Notes under the pieces: generated by a model
The model's database searches: none
The model's input: only the letters and a program-made list of their open reading frames with translations
Told to the model about the DNA's origin: nothing
NCBI GenBank assembly: GCA_963775805.1
Contig: CAVZKG010000001.1
Coordinates: 2,604,001 to 2,668,000 of the forward strand
DNA length: 64,000 nucleotides
DNA from: JAFAMB01 sp963775805
Lineage (GTDB): Bacteria > Verrucomicrobiota > Verrucomicrobiia > Chthoniobacterales > JAFAMB01
Direction: 5' to 3'
Translations under genes and position numbers: made by a program
Part shown: in pieces, positions 26,637 through 35,314 of the stretch
How positions within the stretch are numbered: position 1 is the stretch's first letter
Layout of the letters: each line of letters starts with the position of its first letter

Positions 26637-28094
26637 GTGCTCACCCCACTTTCATCCAGTCGCTGGAGTTTTGATGCTGCAGCTCATCTCTTAGTGCGCG
26701 CAGGATTCGGCGGTCTACCTGCCGAAATCGACAGAGCACAGGCTCTCGGACCCGAAAATGCCGTCACGACACTCGTTGACGCGGCTCCACGAGACGACTC
26801 ACCTCCCAGTTGGGCGCAACCCGATGACGGACAGGATCTTCGCGAACAGCTGAAATTGGCTGTCACGCCGCAGGACAAGCAACTGATCCAAAAGATTTTG
26901 CGGGAAAAGTTTAACAGCGAAATGAAGGATCTGACTCGCTGGTGGCTAACCCGGATGCTCAATACCACCACACCCTTCGTCGAGAAAATGACTCTCTTCT
27001 GGCACGGGCATTTCGCGACCAGCGGCGAGAAGGTGCGGCCCGCCTATAAAATGTGGCAACAGAACGAGACTTTCCGGAGAGAGGGACTCGGTAATTTCAG
27101 GAATCTCGTAAAGGCCGTAGCGCGTGACCCGGCGATGATGGTCTGGCTAGATACGGTCCAGAGCAAAAAAGAGATGCCGAACGAAAATTTCGCCCGGGAA
27201 GTCATGGAACTTTTCACTCTCGGAGAAGGCCATTACACGGAGTCGGACGTCAAAGAAGCCGCCCGCGCATTCACAGGTTACCGAATTGATCAGAAGGACC
27301 AATCATTCCGATTCGCCCCAAAACAGTTCGATGCCGGTATGAAAACATTCATGGGCAAAACCGGCCCATGGGACGGCGACCAGGTACTGGATATCATTGT
27401 GTCGGAGCCGCAATGCGCTCGTTTTATTGGAACGAAAATCTGGAAGTTTTTTGCCTACGACGACCCGGAACCGAACTTGGTCGACGCGCTCGCAAGCGAA
27501 ATGCGGAATGTCCATTTCGAGCTGCGCCCGTTCATGAAATTTCTCTTTCTGTCAGAAGAATTTCATAGTCCAAAAGCTCGCAATACCCAGATCAAAAGCC
27601 CTGTTCAATTTCTTGTCCAGGCACTCCGGACTCTATCAATCCCGTTGCCGGACTCGAACTTCATCGATTTCGCGTTTCGGCAGATGGGCCAGATTCCTTT
27701 CTTTCCTCCGAATGTAAAAGGATGGGACGGTGGGAAAAGCTGGATTAACACCGCGACATTGACATTTCGCTACAAGCTTGCACATCAGTTAGTCGATGGA
27801 GTTAGTCCGCAGGAGATAGGATTCCCGAAGCCGCCGGGGATGGAAATGACCGCCGCCAGAGCGGAGATGACTCCTCCGCTGGCTGTAGGCAACATTGTTA
27901 GTACAGAGGACCGCTTCCAGCCGGATGCATTGATCCATAAGCTTTTTGTTCGCTCATTTCAGTGCACTCCGCAAAGCGATCTGACATCACGATTTCGAGA
28001 CTTCGCCACAACGCGCCCGTTGCCGTTGGATGATGATACCGTTCGTGAGCTTCTGGTACTGATGATGACCACTCCCGAATATCAAATCACGTGA
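26637..28094 (+). CDS. DUF1800 family protein
   Basis: 485 residues. AAHLLVRAGFGGLPAEIDRA at the N-terminus, TRWWLTRMLNTTTPFVEKMTLFWHGHFATSGEKV and NFAREVMELFTLGEGHYTESDVKEAARAFTGY in the middle are the family signatures. There is no signal peptide visible. The family is abundant in Planctomycetes, Verrucomicrobia and Bacteroidetes, nearly always paired with a DUF1501 gene, as here (6 bp apart). Biochemical function is unknown; export with its Tat-dependent partner has been suggested only by association. GTG 26637 is the start. Confidence 0.9.
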   Translation: MLTPLSSSRWSFDAAAHLLVRAGFGGLPAEIDRAQALGPENAVTTLVDAAPRDDSPPSWAQPDDGQDLREQLKLAVTPQDKQLIQKILREKFNSEMKDLTRWWLTRMLNTTTPFVEKMTLFWHGHFATSGEKVRPAYKMWQQNETFRREGLGNFRNLVKAVARDPAMMVWLDTVQSKKEMPNENFAREVMELFTLGEGHYTESDVKEAARAFTGYRIDQKDQSFRFAPKQFDAGMKTFMGKTGPWDGDQVLDIIVSEPQCARFIGTKIWKFFAYDDPEPNLVDALASEMRNVHFELRPFMKFLFLSEEFHSPKARNTQIKSPVQFLVQALRTLSIPLPDSNFIDFAFRQMGQIPFFPPNVKGWDGGKSWINTATLTFRYKLAHQLVDGVSPQEIGFPKPPGMEMTAARAEMTPPLAVGNIVSTEDRFQPDALIHKLFVRSFQCTPQSDLTSRFRDFATTRPLPLDDDTVRELLVLMMTTPEYQIT

Positions 28095-28100
28095 TTCAAT

Positions 28101-29402
28101 ATGGATAACGATCTCGATCTGGTCACTAGAAGAGCGTTTCTGCGCACTTCGTTGTTAGGTGCTGCACTCAGTTGGACCGTGCCGGTGTTCATCGAACGGA
28201 CGTTCATGACACTAAACGCGCAGGCTGCCGATTCCCCGATTCAATCGATGACCGGGAAAGATCATCCGATCCTGGTGGTGATCCAATTGGCAGGCGGCAA
28301 TGACGGCTTGAACACGGTGATTCCGTATCAGGACGATCACTACTTCAGCGCGCGTCCAAAACTGGCGATCCCAAAGGATCAGGTTCTCCCGATCGATTCG
28401 CTGGTTGGACTGAACCCAAGTCTTGCAGCGCTCAAAGGCATCTATGATGAGGGTAACCTCGCGATCATTCAAGGGGTCGGTTATCCGAATCCTAACCGGT
28501 CCCATTTCCGGTCGACGGAAATTTGGCAGACAGCTTCCGACGCTCAGCAAAATCTGACTAAAGGATGGCTGGGCCGTTACTTTGACAACTGCTGTGCAGG
28601 TGCAGACCCTACGGTCGGTGTCGTTCTCGGAGAACAACTTCCGGAAGCATTTAATGCGGAGAAGCCGACCGGCGTTGCGATCGGACGGCCGGGTAACCTC
28701 GGCTTCGACCGCGAACCAGGCCCTGGAGAAACGCGTCTATTCGAAGAGATGAACGGCTTGGACCCGGCGGCCATGTCCGGCGATTCGATTGGAAACCTGG
28801 CCGGTCCGAATAATTCGGGCATGTTGGCAATGGAGTACCTGCAAAGGACGGCCCTCGATGCGCAAGTCAGCACAGACAAAATCAAGAGCGTTCTCAAAGG
28901 AACGAAAAACGACGCCGTTTATCCGAAAAACAGGCTGGGCAATTCCTTGTCACTTATCTCACGTCTGATAGCTGGAGAACTTCCAACGCGCGTCTACTAC
29001 GCAAGCCAGGGCGGATTCGACACGCATGCAGGTCAGGTTAACACGCATAAAAGATTGCTTGCCGAACTCGGCGATTCACTTGCAGCGTTCTGCCATGACC
29101 TCAAAGCAAAAGCTATTTTCGATCGGGTAATCGTGATGACATTCAGCGAGTTCGGCAGGCGTGTCGCAGAAAATGCCAATGGCGGCACAGACCACGGGAC
29201 GGCCGCACCAATGTTCCTCTGCGGCGGGGGTGTTAAGGCAGGACTGTACGGGAAACAACCTTCTCTTGACCGCCTTGATGCAGGAGATCTTTTCTACAAC
29301 GTCGATTTCCGCTCGGTCTATTCAACGATTCTTTCGAAATGGATGAAAGCGCCGCCCGCACAGGTTCTTGGTCGCGATTTTCCGAATCTTAACTTCGTCT
29401 AA
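28101..29402 (+). CDS. DUF1501 family protein with Tat signal
   Basis: 433 residues. The N-terminus TRRAFLRTSLLGAALSWTVP has the twin-arginine motif and hydrophobic stretch of a Tat-exported protein. The body is the DUF1501 fold, related to sulfatase/alkaline phosphatase superfamily proteins: ILVVIQLAGGNDGLNTVIPY, SQGGFDTHAGQVNTHKRLLAELG and VIVMTFSEFGRRVAENANGGTDHGTAAPMFLCGGGV. The His and Asp residues in GGFDTH and GTDHG are plausible metal ligands. Paired with the upstream DUF1800 gene in an operon. Substrate unknown. Confidence 0.9.
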   Translation: MDNDLDLVTRRAFLRTSLLGAALSWTVPVFIERTFMTLNAQAADSPIQSMTGKDHPILVVIQLAGGNDGLNTVIPYQDDHYFSARPKLAIPKDQVLPIDSLVGLNPSLAALKGIYDEGNLAIIQGVGYPNPNRSHFRSTEIWQTASDAQQNLTKGWLGRYFDNCCAGADPTVGVVLGEQLPEAFNAEKPTGVAIGRPGNLGFDREPGPGETRLFEEMNGLDPAAMSGDSIGNLAGPNNSGMLAMEYLQRTALDAQVSTDKIKSVLKGTKNDAVYPKNRLGNSLSLISRLIAGELPTRVYYASQGGFDTHAGQVNTHKRLLAELGDSLAAFCHDLKAKAIFDRVIVMTFSEFGRRVAENANGGTDHGTAAPMFLCGGGVKAGLYGKQPSLDRLDAGDLFYNVDFRSVYSTILSKWMKAPPAQVLGRDFPNLNFV

Positions 29403-29461
29403 CCGGAATCGCTCGGAATTACAAATTTCGTCGCGGCACCCTTTTTAAGCGGCCGTTCAGT

Positions 29462-29500
29462 GCGAAAATGTCACAACCGCTTTGGCTTGTGATATTTTTG
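29462..29500 (+). promoter_or_regulatory. Palindromic leader element, copy 2 (before metallophosphoesterase)
   Basis: AATGTCACAA (29467-29476), a 10-nt centre CCGCTTTGGC, and TTGTGATATT (29487-29496) form a 10-bp inverted repeat with one mismatch (G-U capable). A GTG start codon follows 9 nt later. It matches copy 1 at 12177-12215 in 33 of 39 positions, including the central CGCTTYGG. Changes between copies mostly keep the stem. As in copy 1, no Shine-Dalgarno is seen between element and start. Confidence 0.6.
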
Positions 29501-29505
29501 CCCCA

Positions 29506-30285
29506 GTGAAACTTTTGCTCACGGCCGACTTACATTTTCGCAAACCATGGTTCGAATGGCTCCTCCGGGTGGCCGCTCGTTACGATATGGTCTGTATCGC
29601 CGGAGATCTTCTGGATATGTTCCACCCTGACGGAGTTGTCCCACAGCTGATATATGTCTACGAATGGATGCAGATGCTCACAAAGCTGGAAGTGCCGATC
29701 GCCCTTTGTTCGGGCAATCATGACCTGCCAGGCAACCACCCCATCCTGGTCCCTGGCGTTTCCATACGAAAAGACAAACTTGCAATCTTAGGGGAATTCG
29801 CCAAGCACAGCCGATGGCTGCACGCACTTAAGATGAATCATCTTGTTGCCGTCGACGACGACTCCAAGATCTTTCGCAGCCGTTCAGGGGAAGCCATTTC
29901 AGTGGTTTGCGTACCCTATTCAGCGGGCGGCTCGATGGTTTCGCCAGGTCCCGCGGCAGATCCCTGTATCGTCCTTCATCACGAACCTCCCGCTCAGACT
30001 CTTCTGGCAGAACCGAAAAGCGGGAATCGCGAATTCGCGTTAACCATCGCTCGCGAACAGCCCGCATGGACCTTGAGCGGGCATGTGCATTTCACACAAG
30101 GAGCGGGAAATGCGTTTTCTCAGCGGATCGGAAAATCCTGGTGCTTTAATTGCCGCCAAGTTCCACCATCCTCTCACGCACCTCCCGAACCGAATTATAT
30201 CGTGTTGGATACGAAGAACAGAGAAGCCCGTTGGACTCATTGGAACTCCGAAAAAACGCCGGACGAAATTCGAATCGCGGTATAA
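29506..30285 (+). CDS. Calcineurin-like metallophosphoesterase
   Basis: 259 residues with the five phosphoesterase motifs in order: TADLHF (D8, H10), IAGDLLDMF (D34), CSGNHDLPG, then VLHHEPP and LSGHVHFTQG. Two metal ions are expected at the active site. N-terminal MKLLLTADLHF immediately after the start supports GTG 29506 over the TTG at 29482, which falls inside the palindromic leader. It follows the DUF1801-type region only by position; more than 100 bp and the leader element separate it from DUF1501. Substrate could be a nucleotide, nucleic acid or phosphoprotein; not determinable. Confidence 0.82.
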   Translation: MKLLLTADLHFRKPWFEWLLRVAARYDMVCIAGDLLDMFHPDGVVPQLIYVYEWMQMLTKLEVPIALCSGNHDLPGNHPILVPGVSIRKDKLAILGEFAKHSRWLHALKMNHLVAVDDDSKIFRSRSGEAISVVCVPYSAGGSMVSPGPAADPCIVLHHEPPAQTLLAEPKSGNREFALTIAREQPAWTLSGHVHFTQGAGNAFSQRIGKSWCFNCRQVPPSSHAPPEPNYIVLDTKNREARWTHWNSEKTPDEIRIAV

Positions 30286-30346
30286 AACGCATTTATACTC
30301 CTTCCTTCTCAATTCTTGCTTCTCCGGCGCCCCTCCAGGGCTGATC

Positions 30347-31426
30347 CTATTGTGGGTAGCCGGTCAATTCCATGTATCCGACGCCGTCCACAGGTTTTCC
30401 GGAGCGGAACCCCTTCATTCGTATCGCTCCCTCCCAATACACCACCGCTACGTTTAACTCCTGATTCTCAATTGCCGGCGCCAGGTCCAGCTGAAGATCC
30501 AGTTTTGGTATGGCCAAGCGCCATGAGATAGGATAGACGGCATGGCTCGACGGACTCACCCAAGAACGAACGGCCTCGAGTCGGAAATCGTTTGCTTTGA
30601 GATCGACGGTCACTCCATCCTTTCCAATCCATTTGCCATTTGAATGCAAATCAATGCCACCATTCTTGAGACGCATCTGGTAAAGCATGAGATCCGAGCC
30701 GTCAGATAGCTGGATAGCAAACCAGTTCCAGCCCGCCTGATCCGGCGCAAGCTGGTTGGTCGACCACTCCCTGTCATACCACGATGCCCCGTCGACCTGA
30801 TACGTTTCATCTCCGATCTTGATCGTTCCCTGCGTGGCTAATCGGGTTATCGAATAGTAATAAGAGGCGTGCCCTGTACCGTCAGCTTTTTGACTAAATC
30901 CGGATTCGCCCTCTAACAGGACCGGTTTATCCGGTTTCAATTCTAAATTGATCGAGTATCCGTTGGTAGCCGCTTTTAATTTGTAATCCCCGTTCCAGTC
31001 GAGCACCCAATCGTCAATCCAGGCCAGTTTCGTTCCTTTGTCGAATCCGGCTTCCCCATAGGCACCGCGACTGGTGCGACTATCGTAGTGAAACTTGTTT
31101 GCTCCAATATCCGAGACGGCAAAATGCGCAAACTTAACGTCATTCATTACGAACCGCGAAGTCGTGGGCTCTCTAGAGCCCGGAGGTCGGTATCCATGCC
31201 GAAAAAATGTCAATTCATACCCGAATTCCCGCCCGTCGGGTGATCGCAGATTTCCCGTGAAATACCACCACTCGGTCCGAAAATCGTAGTGTGGATAGTT
31301 GTCTTTCGGCAACGCAACGCGATAGCCGGGAAGGGCGATTGACCAGCCCTCGTTTTGCGCATTTTGCGCTTCGAGCATGCAAGCAAGCGCACTTAGCATC
31401 ACCCATTGGAAAAGAAATGCTTTCAT
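30347..31426 (-). CDS. Secreted AttH/CrtC-like lipocalin-domain protein
   Basis: 359 residues. A hydrophobic N-terminus (FLFQWVMLSALACMLEAQ) acts as signal peptide, then YPHYDFRTEWWYFTGNLRSPDGREFGYELTFFRHG, the hallmark of the carotenoid 1,2-hydratase/AttH family (two lipocalin-like barrels), and SWYDREWSTNQLAPDQAGWNWFAIQLSDGSDLMLY. In known gene clusters such proteins go with an FtsX-like ABC permease and ATPase. Here the permease gene is directly upstream and overlaps by 4 bp (ATGA), but no ATPase is present. There are no carotenoid genes nearby, so a lipid or export-related role is more likely than hydration of carotenoids. Confidence 0.82.
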   Translation of the reverse strand: MKAFLFQWVMLSALACMLEAQNAQNEGWSIALPGYRVALPKDNYPHYDFRTEWWYFTGNLRSPDGREFGYELTFFRHGYRPPGSREPTTSRFVMNDVKFAHFAVSDIGANKFHYDSRTSRGAYGEAGFDKGTKLAWIDDWVLDWNGDYKLKAATNGYSINLELKPDKPVLLEGESGFSQKADGTGHASYYYSITRLATQGTIKIGDETYQVDGASWYDREWSTNQLAPDQAGWNWFAIQLSDGSDLMLYQMRLKNGGIDLHSNGKWIGKDGVTVDLKANDFRLEAVRSWVSPSSHAVYPISWRLAIPKLDLQLDLAPAIENQELNVAVVYWEGAIRMKGFRSGKPVDGVGYMELTGYPQ

Positions 31427-33954
31427 CCCTCCATCCTGACCGCATCAATAATGTTTCGTCTTGAAGCGTGACCGGCCTGAAGCAGGCTCGCCAGGGCAGC
31501 CGCCGGAAGCAACCAAAACGGCATCCAGAATAGCTGAGTCCATGGAATGACCAACGGAATCGTCCACCCGAAAAAGGCTTTGTTGATCACTTCTGTTAAC
31601 ACGATCGAAAGCGCGATACCGGCAATTGCCCCAAGCAATATCGCGATCGATCCAACCAGTACCGACTCACCAATAATCAGTCCCAGAACCTGCTCCCTGG
31701 ACACGCCTATAGCGCGCAATATTCCGTGCTCTCTTTCCCGTTCCTTAACGAGCACCGCTACATTCAGCGCGATCCCTATCACCGCCACCAGCAAGGCGAT
31801 TAGTCGCAAAATTTGCGTAACCGCGAACGTCTGGTTGAACACTTTTACAACCTGATTGCGCAGGTCGCGGTTTGAATAGAACGCGTAATCCAGCGCATAC
31901 GGATATCCCGATCGAATACTTTGAATTTCTTTTCCTACATCTGTACCGGGGCGCAGGTAAACCGAAACGGAGTTTACTCGAGAGTCGTGCCAGTATTTGT
32001 CAAAATTCGCTCTCTGAATGGTCATCAATCCGGAATCACGCGTGTAATCATAGAAGATGCCGGCCACTCGAAACGGGCGCAGTCCGGATGGTGTTGCAAC
32101 TGTCACGATGTCACCCAAGTGCAAATTCAAACGTCGGGAGAGCGGCTCAGAGATCGCGACGCTATCCGGTTTCCTGAATGCGCGATAGCGGTCGGCATTA
32201 TGTCCGCCGATAAAGTCCGGAATATTTCGATCCGTTCCCATGACAACTGCCAGGGCGACCGGCTGAGAGTTCACTGTGACAGTCAAGTTACGATAGGTAT
32301 CCACCATCGCGACCGGCTGTTGTGATTGCAGATACCGGAGCAGATCCGGAGATACAAAATCTTGGTTGCCGACGATTTCGTTGCTGGCCGGAGAAATGAA
32401 AAGATCCGCAACAAGCCGCCGGTCCACCCAGCGATTGACCGCAATTCGAAAGGAGTAAATCATGACGGAGACACTCACGAGCATCGCCAGCGCAGAGGCC
32501 AGCGCCGCGATAGTCACCGCGTGACGATGCACGGACCGGATCAGGTTACGAGCAGCAAGCCGTGGCAAAAGCCACGAGCGCAACAACCAATTCCCACAGA
32601 TTCCGCTCCAATAGGTAATGTAGGGAGACAGGCAACAGAATCCGATTAGCGTAAAAAATGCCGCCGCGAATCCTGCAATCCGGTATCCGTGAAGCGCCAA
32701 CGCGCTCGTACCAAAAGCTGTCAGTAAACTCGCGCCGCTGACGAGAAGCCAATGAGTTCGAGGCTTCTGGCTGCGTTCGATCAGGATACCCATGTTTAAC
32801 GCTTGCAAGGGGGAGAGCGACGACGCAGCGTTTGCCGGGACAAACGCACCAACAAGCGCGGAGCCGACACCCGCCAACAGCACCACGGGTATTTGCCAGA
32901 CGGGGAAATAAAAATGGTCGATGCTCGTCAGCACATACAGATTCGTGATGGTCTTCGAGACTGCTGCAACCAGGATATTCGATAACATCACCCCGCCCAG
33001 ACATCCCAACAGCGTTCCGGCGATTCCGTAGAGTCCCGCTTCCCCGAGGAATAACCACCTGATACTCGCGCGGCTCACCCCGAGCGCGCGAAGCACACCA
33101 ATTTCCGCTCGCCGACGCACAACGGACGCGGTGACCGTGTTATAGATCAGGAAGACGCCGACGAGTAATGAAACCATGCTCAGAGCGGTCAGGTTCAATT
33201 CGAACCCGGATAACATCTGTTCAACCTGCTCGCTTCGATCACCTGGTTGATCTACCGTAACGTCCGGCGGTATCACTTCGCGCACTTTAGCGGTGATCGG
33301 GTCCGGTCTGAGCGGATCGTTTATCTGGAGCAAGACAGCTGTCAACTCACCCTGCAACCCAAACAGCTCTTGAGCCCACCCGATATCCATGACGGCGAAG
33401 CGCGAATCTCCATCCTTCGCATCCAGCAGAAAGCTGATATCCAGGTCAATTTCCCGTTCCCCGAACTTGACACGGATTTTATTGCCAGGACCTAGCTTGT
33501 GAGCCGTGGCAAAGCTTTTTGCGAGCGCGATCGCCCTCGGATTGCCGAACCAGGTTTCTGCATCGAAAGGTTCCCGAATTGAGTGGGCGACTTTGAAATT
33601 GGCGAATGGCGAATTCGTGAACGGATCAACGCCTAGTACATGAAGATACTCGCCGGGCCAATCTGGCAACGCCACAAGATGTTCAACCAAGGGTGTCGCT
33701 GCCGTCACACCTGGGATCCGCTGAAGCTCAGGAAAAAGAGCGTCACTAAACGTTCCACGAACTTCAAGATTAGCCCGGCCCGCAACCACATCGACCCCGG
33801 CTCTAAATCCGGCAGCCGCGCTCCGATTGGCTATCTGGACAGCCAAATAAACCGAAACTCCAAGCGCAACGCTTAGGATGTTGATCACCGCGAGCCCTTT
33901 GTGGCGCAACGCGTAACGGACGACGTGCTGGACAAAAAATCTTAAAGCCTGCAT
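31423..33954 (-). CDS. FtsX-family ABC transporter permease (two FtsX modules)
   Basis: 843 residues. An N-terminal helix (INILSVALGVSVYLAVQIAN) is followed by a periplasmic MacB-like domain, an FtsX membrane module (GVFLIYNTVTASVVRRRAEIGVLRALGVSR), a second set of helices and periplasmic domain, and a C-terminal FtsX module (IALNVAVLVKEREREHGILRAIGVSREQVLGLIIGES). ATG 33954 is used; TTG 33963 is possible. Translationally coupled to the AttH-like gene. The typical ATPase partner (LolD/MacB type) is missing here, so the export complex must borrow one encoded elsewhere. LolCDE-like lipid or lipoprotein mechanotransport is the plausible class. Confidence 0.85.
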   Translation of the reverse strand: MQALRFFVQHVVRYALRHKGLAVINILSVALGVSVYLAVQIANRSAAAGFRAGVDVVAGRANLEVRGTFSDALFPELQRIPGVTAATPLVEHLVALPDWPGEYLHVLGVDPFTNSPFANFKVAHSIREPFDAETWFGNPRAIALAKSFATAHKLGPGNKIRVKFGEREIDLDISFLLDAKDGDSRFAVMDIGWAQELFGLQGELTAVLLQINDPLRPDPITAKVREVIPPDVTVDQPGDRSEQVEQMLSGFELNLTALSMVSLLVGVFLIYNTVTASVVRRRAEIGVLRALGVSRASIRWLFLGEAGLYGIAGTLLGCLGGVMLSNILVAAVSKTITNLYVLTSIDHFYFPVWQIPVVLLAGVGSALVGAFVPANAASSLSPLQALNMGILIERSQKPRTHWLLVSGASLLTAFGTSALALHGYRIAGFAAAFFTLIGFCCLSPYITYWSGICGNWLLRSWLLPRLAARNLIRSVHRHAVTIAALASALAMLVSVSVMIYSFRIAVNRWVDRRLVADLFISPASNEIVGNQDFVSPDLLRYLQSQQPVAMVDTYRNLTVTVNSQPVALAVVMGTDRNIPDFIGGHNADRYRAFRKPDSVAISEPLSRRLNLHLGDIVTVATPSGLRPFRVAGIFYDYTRDSGLMTIQRANFDKYWHDSRVNSVSVYLRPGTDVGKEIQSIRSGYPYALDYAFYSNRDLRNQVVKVFNQTFAVTQILRLIALLVAVIGIALNVAVLVKEREREHGILRAIGVSREQVLGLIIGESVLVGSIAILLGAIAGIALSIVLTEVINKAFFGWTIPLVIPWTQLFWMPFWLLPAAALASLLQAGHASRRNIIDAVRMEG

Positions 33955-33990
33955 CGATGACAAACGCCGGAAATAGACCTCTCCCGGGCC

Positions 33991-34034
33991 TCTCCGTGCG
34001 CACTTCTCACGGGGGCGTGAGAAATGCCGGCTAG
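33991..34034. repeat. GTGAGAAATGC hairpin repeat, copy 1
   Basis: TTCTCACG (34004-34011) and CGTGAGAA (34016-34023) form a perfect 8-bp stem around GGGG. The downstream GCCGGCTAG supplies, on the minus strand, the TAG stop (34031-34033) of the LptF/G gene. Upstream CTCCGTGCGCA matches copy 2 at 48761. Related copies lie at 48761-48804 and 53993-54027. Confidence 0.75.
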
Positions 34035-35149
34035 CCCGTAAACGGTATCGGCCGATTTGTGGCGCGGCGATAGAGCAAAATCAATCCGATGAACAGGAAG
34101 CTGGCAGCAGGAGTCCATGCCGCCACCACCGGTGAAATTCTCGACCCCTGTCCCAGCGCTAGAAAGACATTACTCGACGCAAACAAACCAATGAATAGAA
34201 ATAGCCCACCTGCAATCCCGCCGAGTGCGCCCCTGCGTGAAAACGCAACGCAAAGCGGTGCGGCGACGAAAATCACTACGAGTACATTCCAGGGTAAGGC
34301 CCATCGATACCACATCTGAGTCTTGAACTCAGCGAGATTGGTCTCTGGAAAATCGGCGTTCTCCTTCAGGTAATGCTCCAGTTGCGGCACTGTCATGTAT
34401 TTACCTTTCATGGAAGCACTTGAGAGCCGCCATGGCGTTTCGCTCCATCCATCGATCTCTTTACGCGTAAAGAACTCTTCACTGGTCACGTTGCCATCCG
34501 GGTCGACGTTTGAGATCTTCCCATCGTTAAAGATCCAGGCTTTTCGCAGAGCATCGTAACTCGCCGTTCGACCATAAATCTTGTATTGGATTACTCCGGT
34601 CCCGTCCTGCTGGATTACCTGCACATTCCAGAGTTGCTCATTCTTCGCATCCAGAAGTTGAATAAACCAGATTCGAAAATCTCTTCGATTGGGGAAGACA
34701 AGCGCATCCATGCGCGAATTCTTCTCTTTTCCCTTCACGATTTCGTCGAGCATGAAGGCGCTGGCCCACTGCCCTTTCGGGCCCAACTCATAATTCAAAA
34801 AGGTGCACGCGCCTGTCAAAATGACACCAACTAGAATCAACGGAAGCAAAAGGCGCGGAACACTCACACCAGCGCTCAGCATCGATACAATCTCGTTTCG
34901 ACGCGACATCCGGGTCAGCACATACAGCAATCCAAGCAAAACGCTCAGCGGCAGCTGGTTTACGATAATAAACGGAAACTGAGCCAGATAAAAATCGGCA
35001 ATCACACGAAACCCAAGGTGCGCCTCCTGAAAGTCGTTCGCGTGCACCCCAAGATCGTAGACAAGCCAGATCGCAAGCGTCCCAAAGAGCGAATAAAAAA
35101 ACGGAACCAGGAAATTCCGGATAAGATATCGGTCAAATATTCGAAACAC
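34031..35149 (-). CDS. LptF/LptG (YjgP/YjgQ) family permease
   Basis: 372 residues, six transmembrane helices in two groups of three separated by a periplasmic jellyroll region. The N-terminal FRIFDRYLIRNFLVPFFYSLFGTLAIWLVYDL and VLLGLLYVLTRMSRRNEIVSMLSAGVSVPRLLLPLI are standard for the lipopolysaccharide exporter LptB2FG. Here it is a single gene; a partner LptF or LptG and the ATPase LptB would be elsewhere. GTG 35149 is the start. Its TAG stop comes from a hairpin repeat copy. Its presence supports an outer membrane with LPS-like lipid. Confidence 0.87.
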   Translation of the reverse strand: MFRIFDRYLIRNFLVPFFYSLFGTLAIWLVYDLGVHANDFQEAHLGFRVIADFYLAQFPFIIVNQLPLSVLLGLLYVLTRMSRRNEIVSMLSAGVSVPRLLLPLILVGVILTGACTFLNYELGPKGQWASAFMLDEIVKGKEKNSRMDALVFPNRRDFRIWFIQLLDAKNEQLWNVQVIQQDGTGVIQYKIYGRTASYDALRKAWIFNDGKISNVDPDGNVTSEEFFTRKEIDGWSETPWRLSSASMKGKYMTVPQLEHYLKENADFPETNLAEFKTQMWYRWALPWNVLVVIFVAAPLCVAFSRRGALGGIAGGLFLFIGLFASSNVFLALGQGSRISPVVAAWTPAASFLFIGLILLYRRATNRPIPFTG

Positions 35150-35314
35150 GATCTATGCGGCGCACTTGCGCCCGTCCGCCGAGCCCTTCATGGTACTCAG
35201 CTTCTTTTATTATTGTAAATGATCCCTTCTGCACTGTCCCCGAAATAACATGAACTTTGCCGGAATGCTAATTAGGGGACAGGACAGTTGCACGGCTTTT
35301 AGCAAACAACAACG

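Noticed and set aside
31423..33954. Frameshift between the FtsX and AttH-like genes
   Set aside because: The ATGA overlap is normal translational coupling and both proteins are complete.
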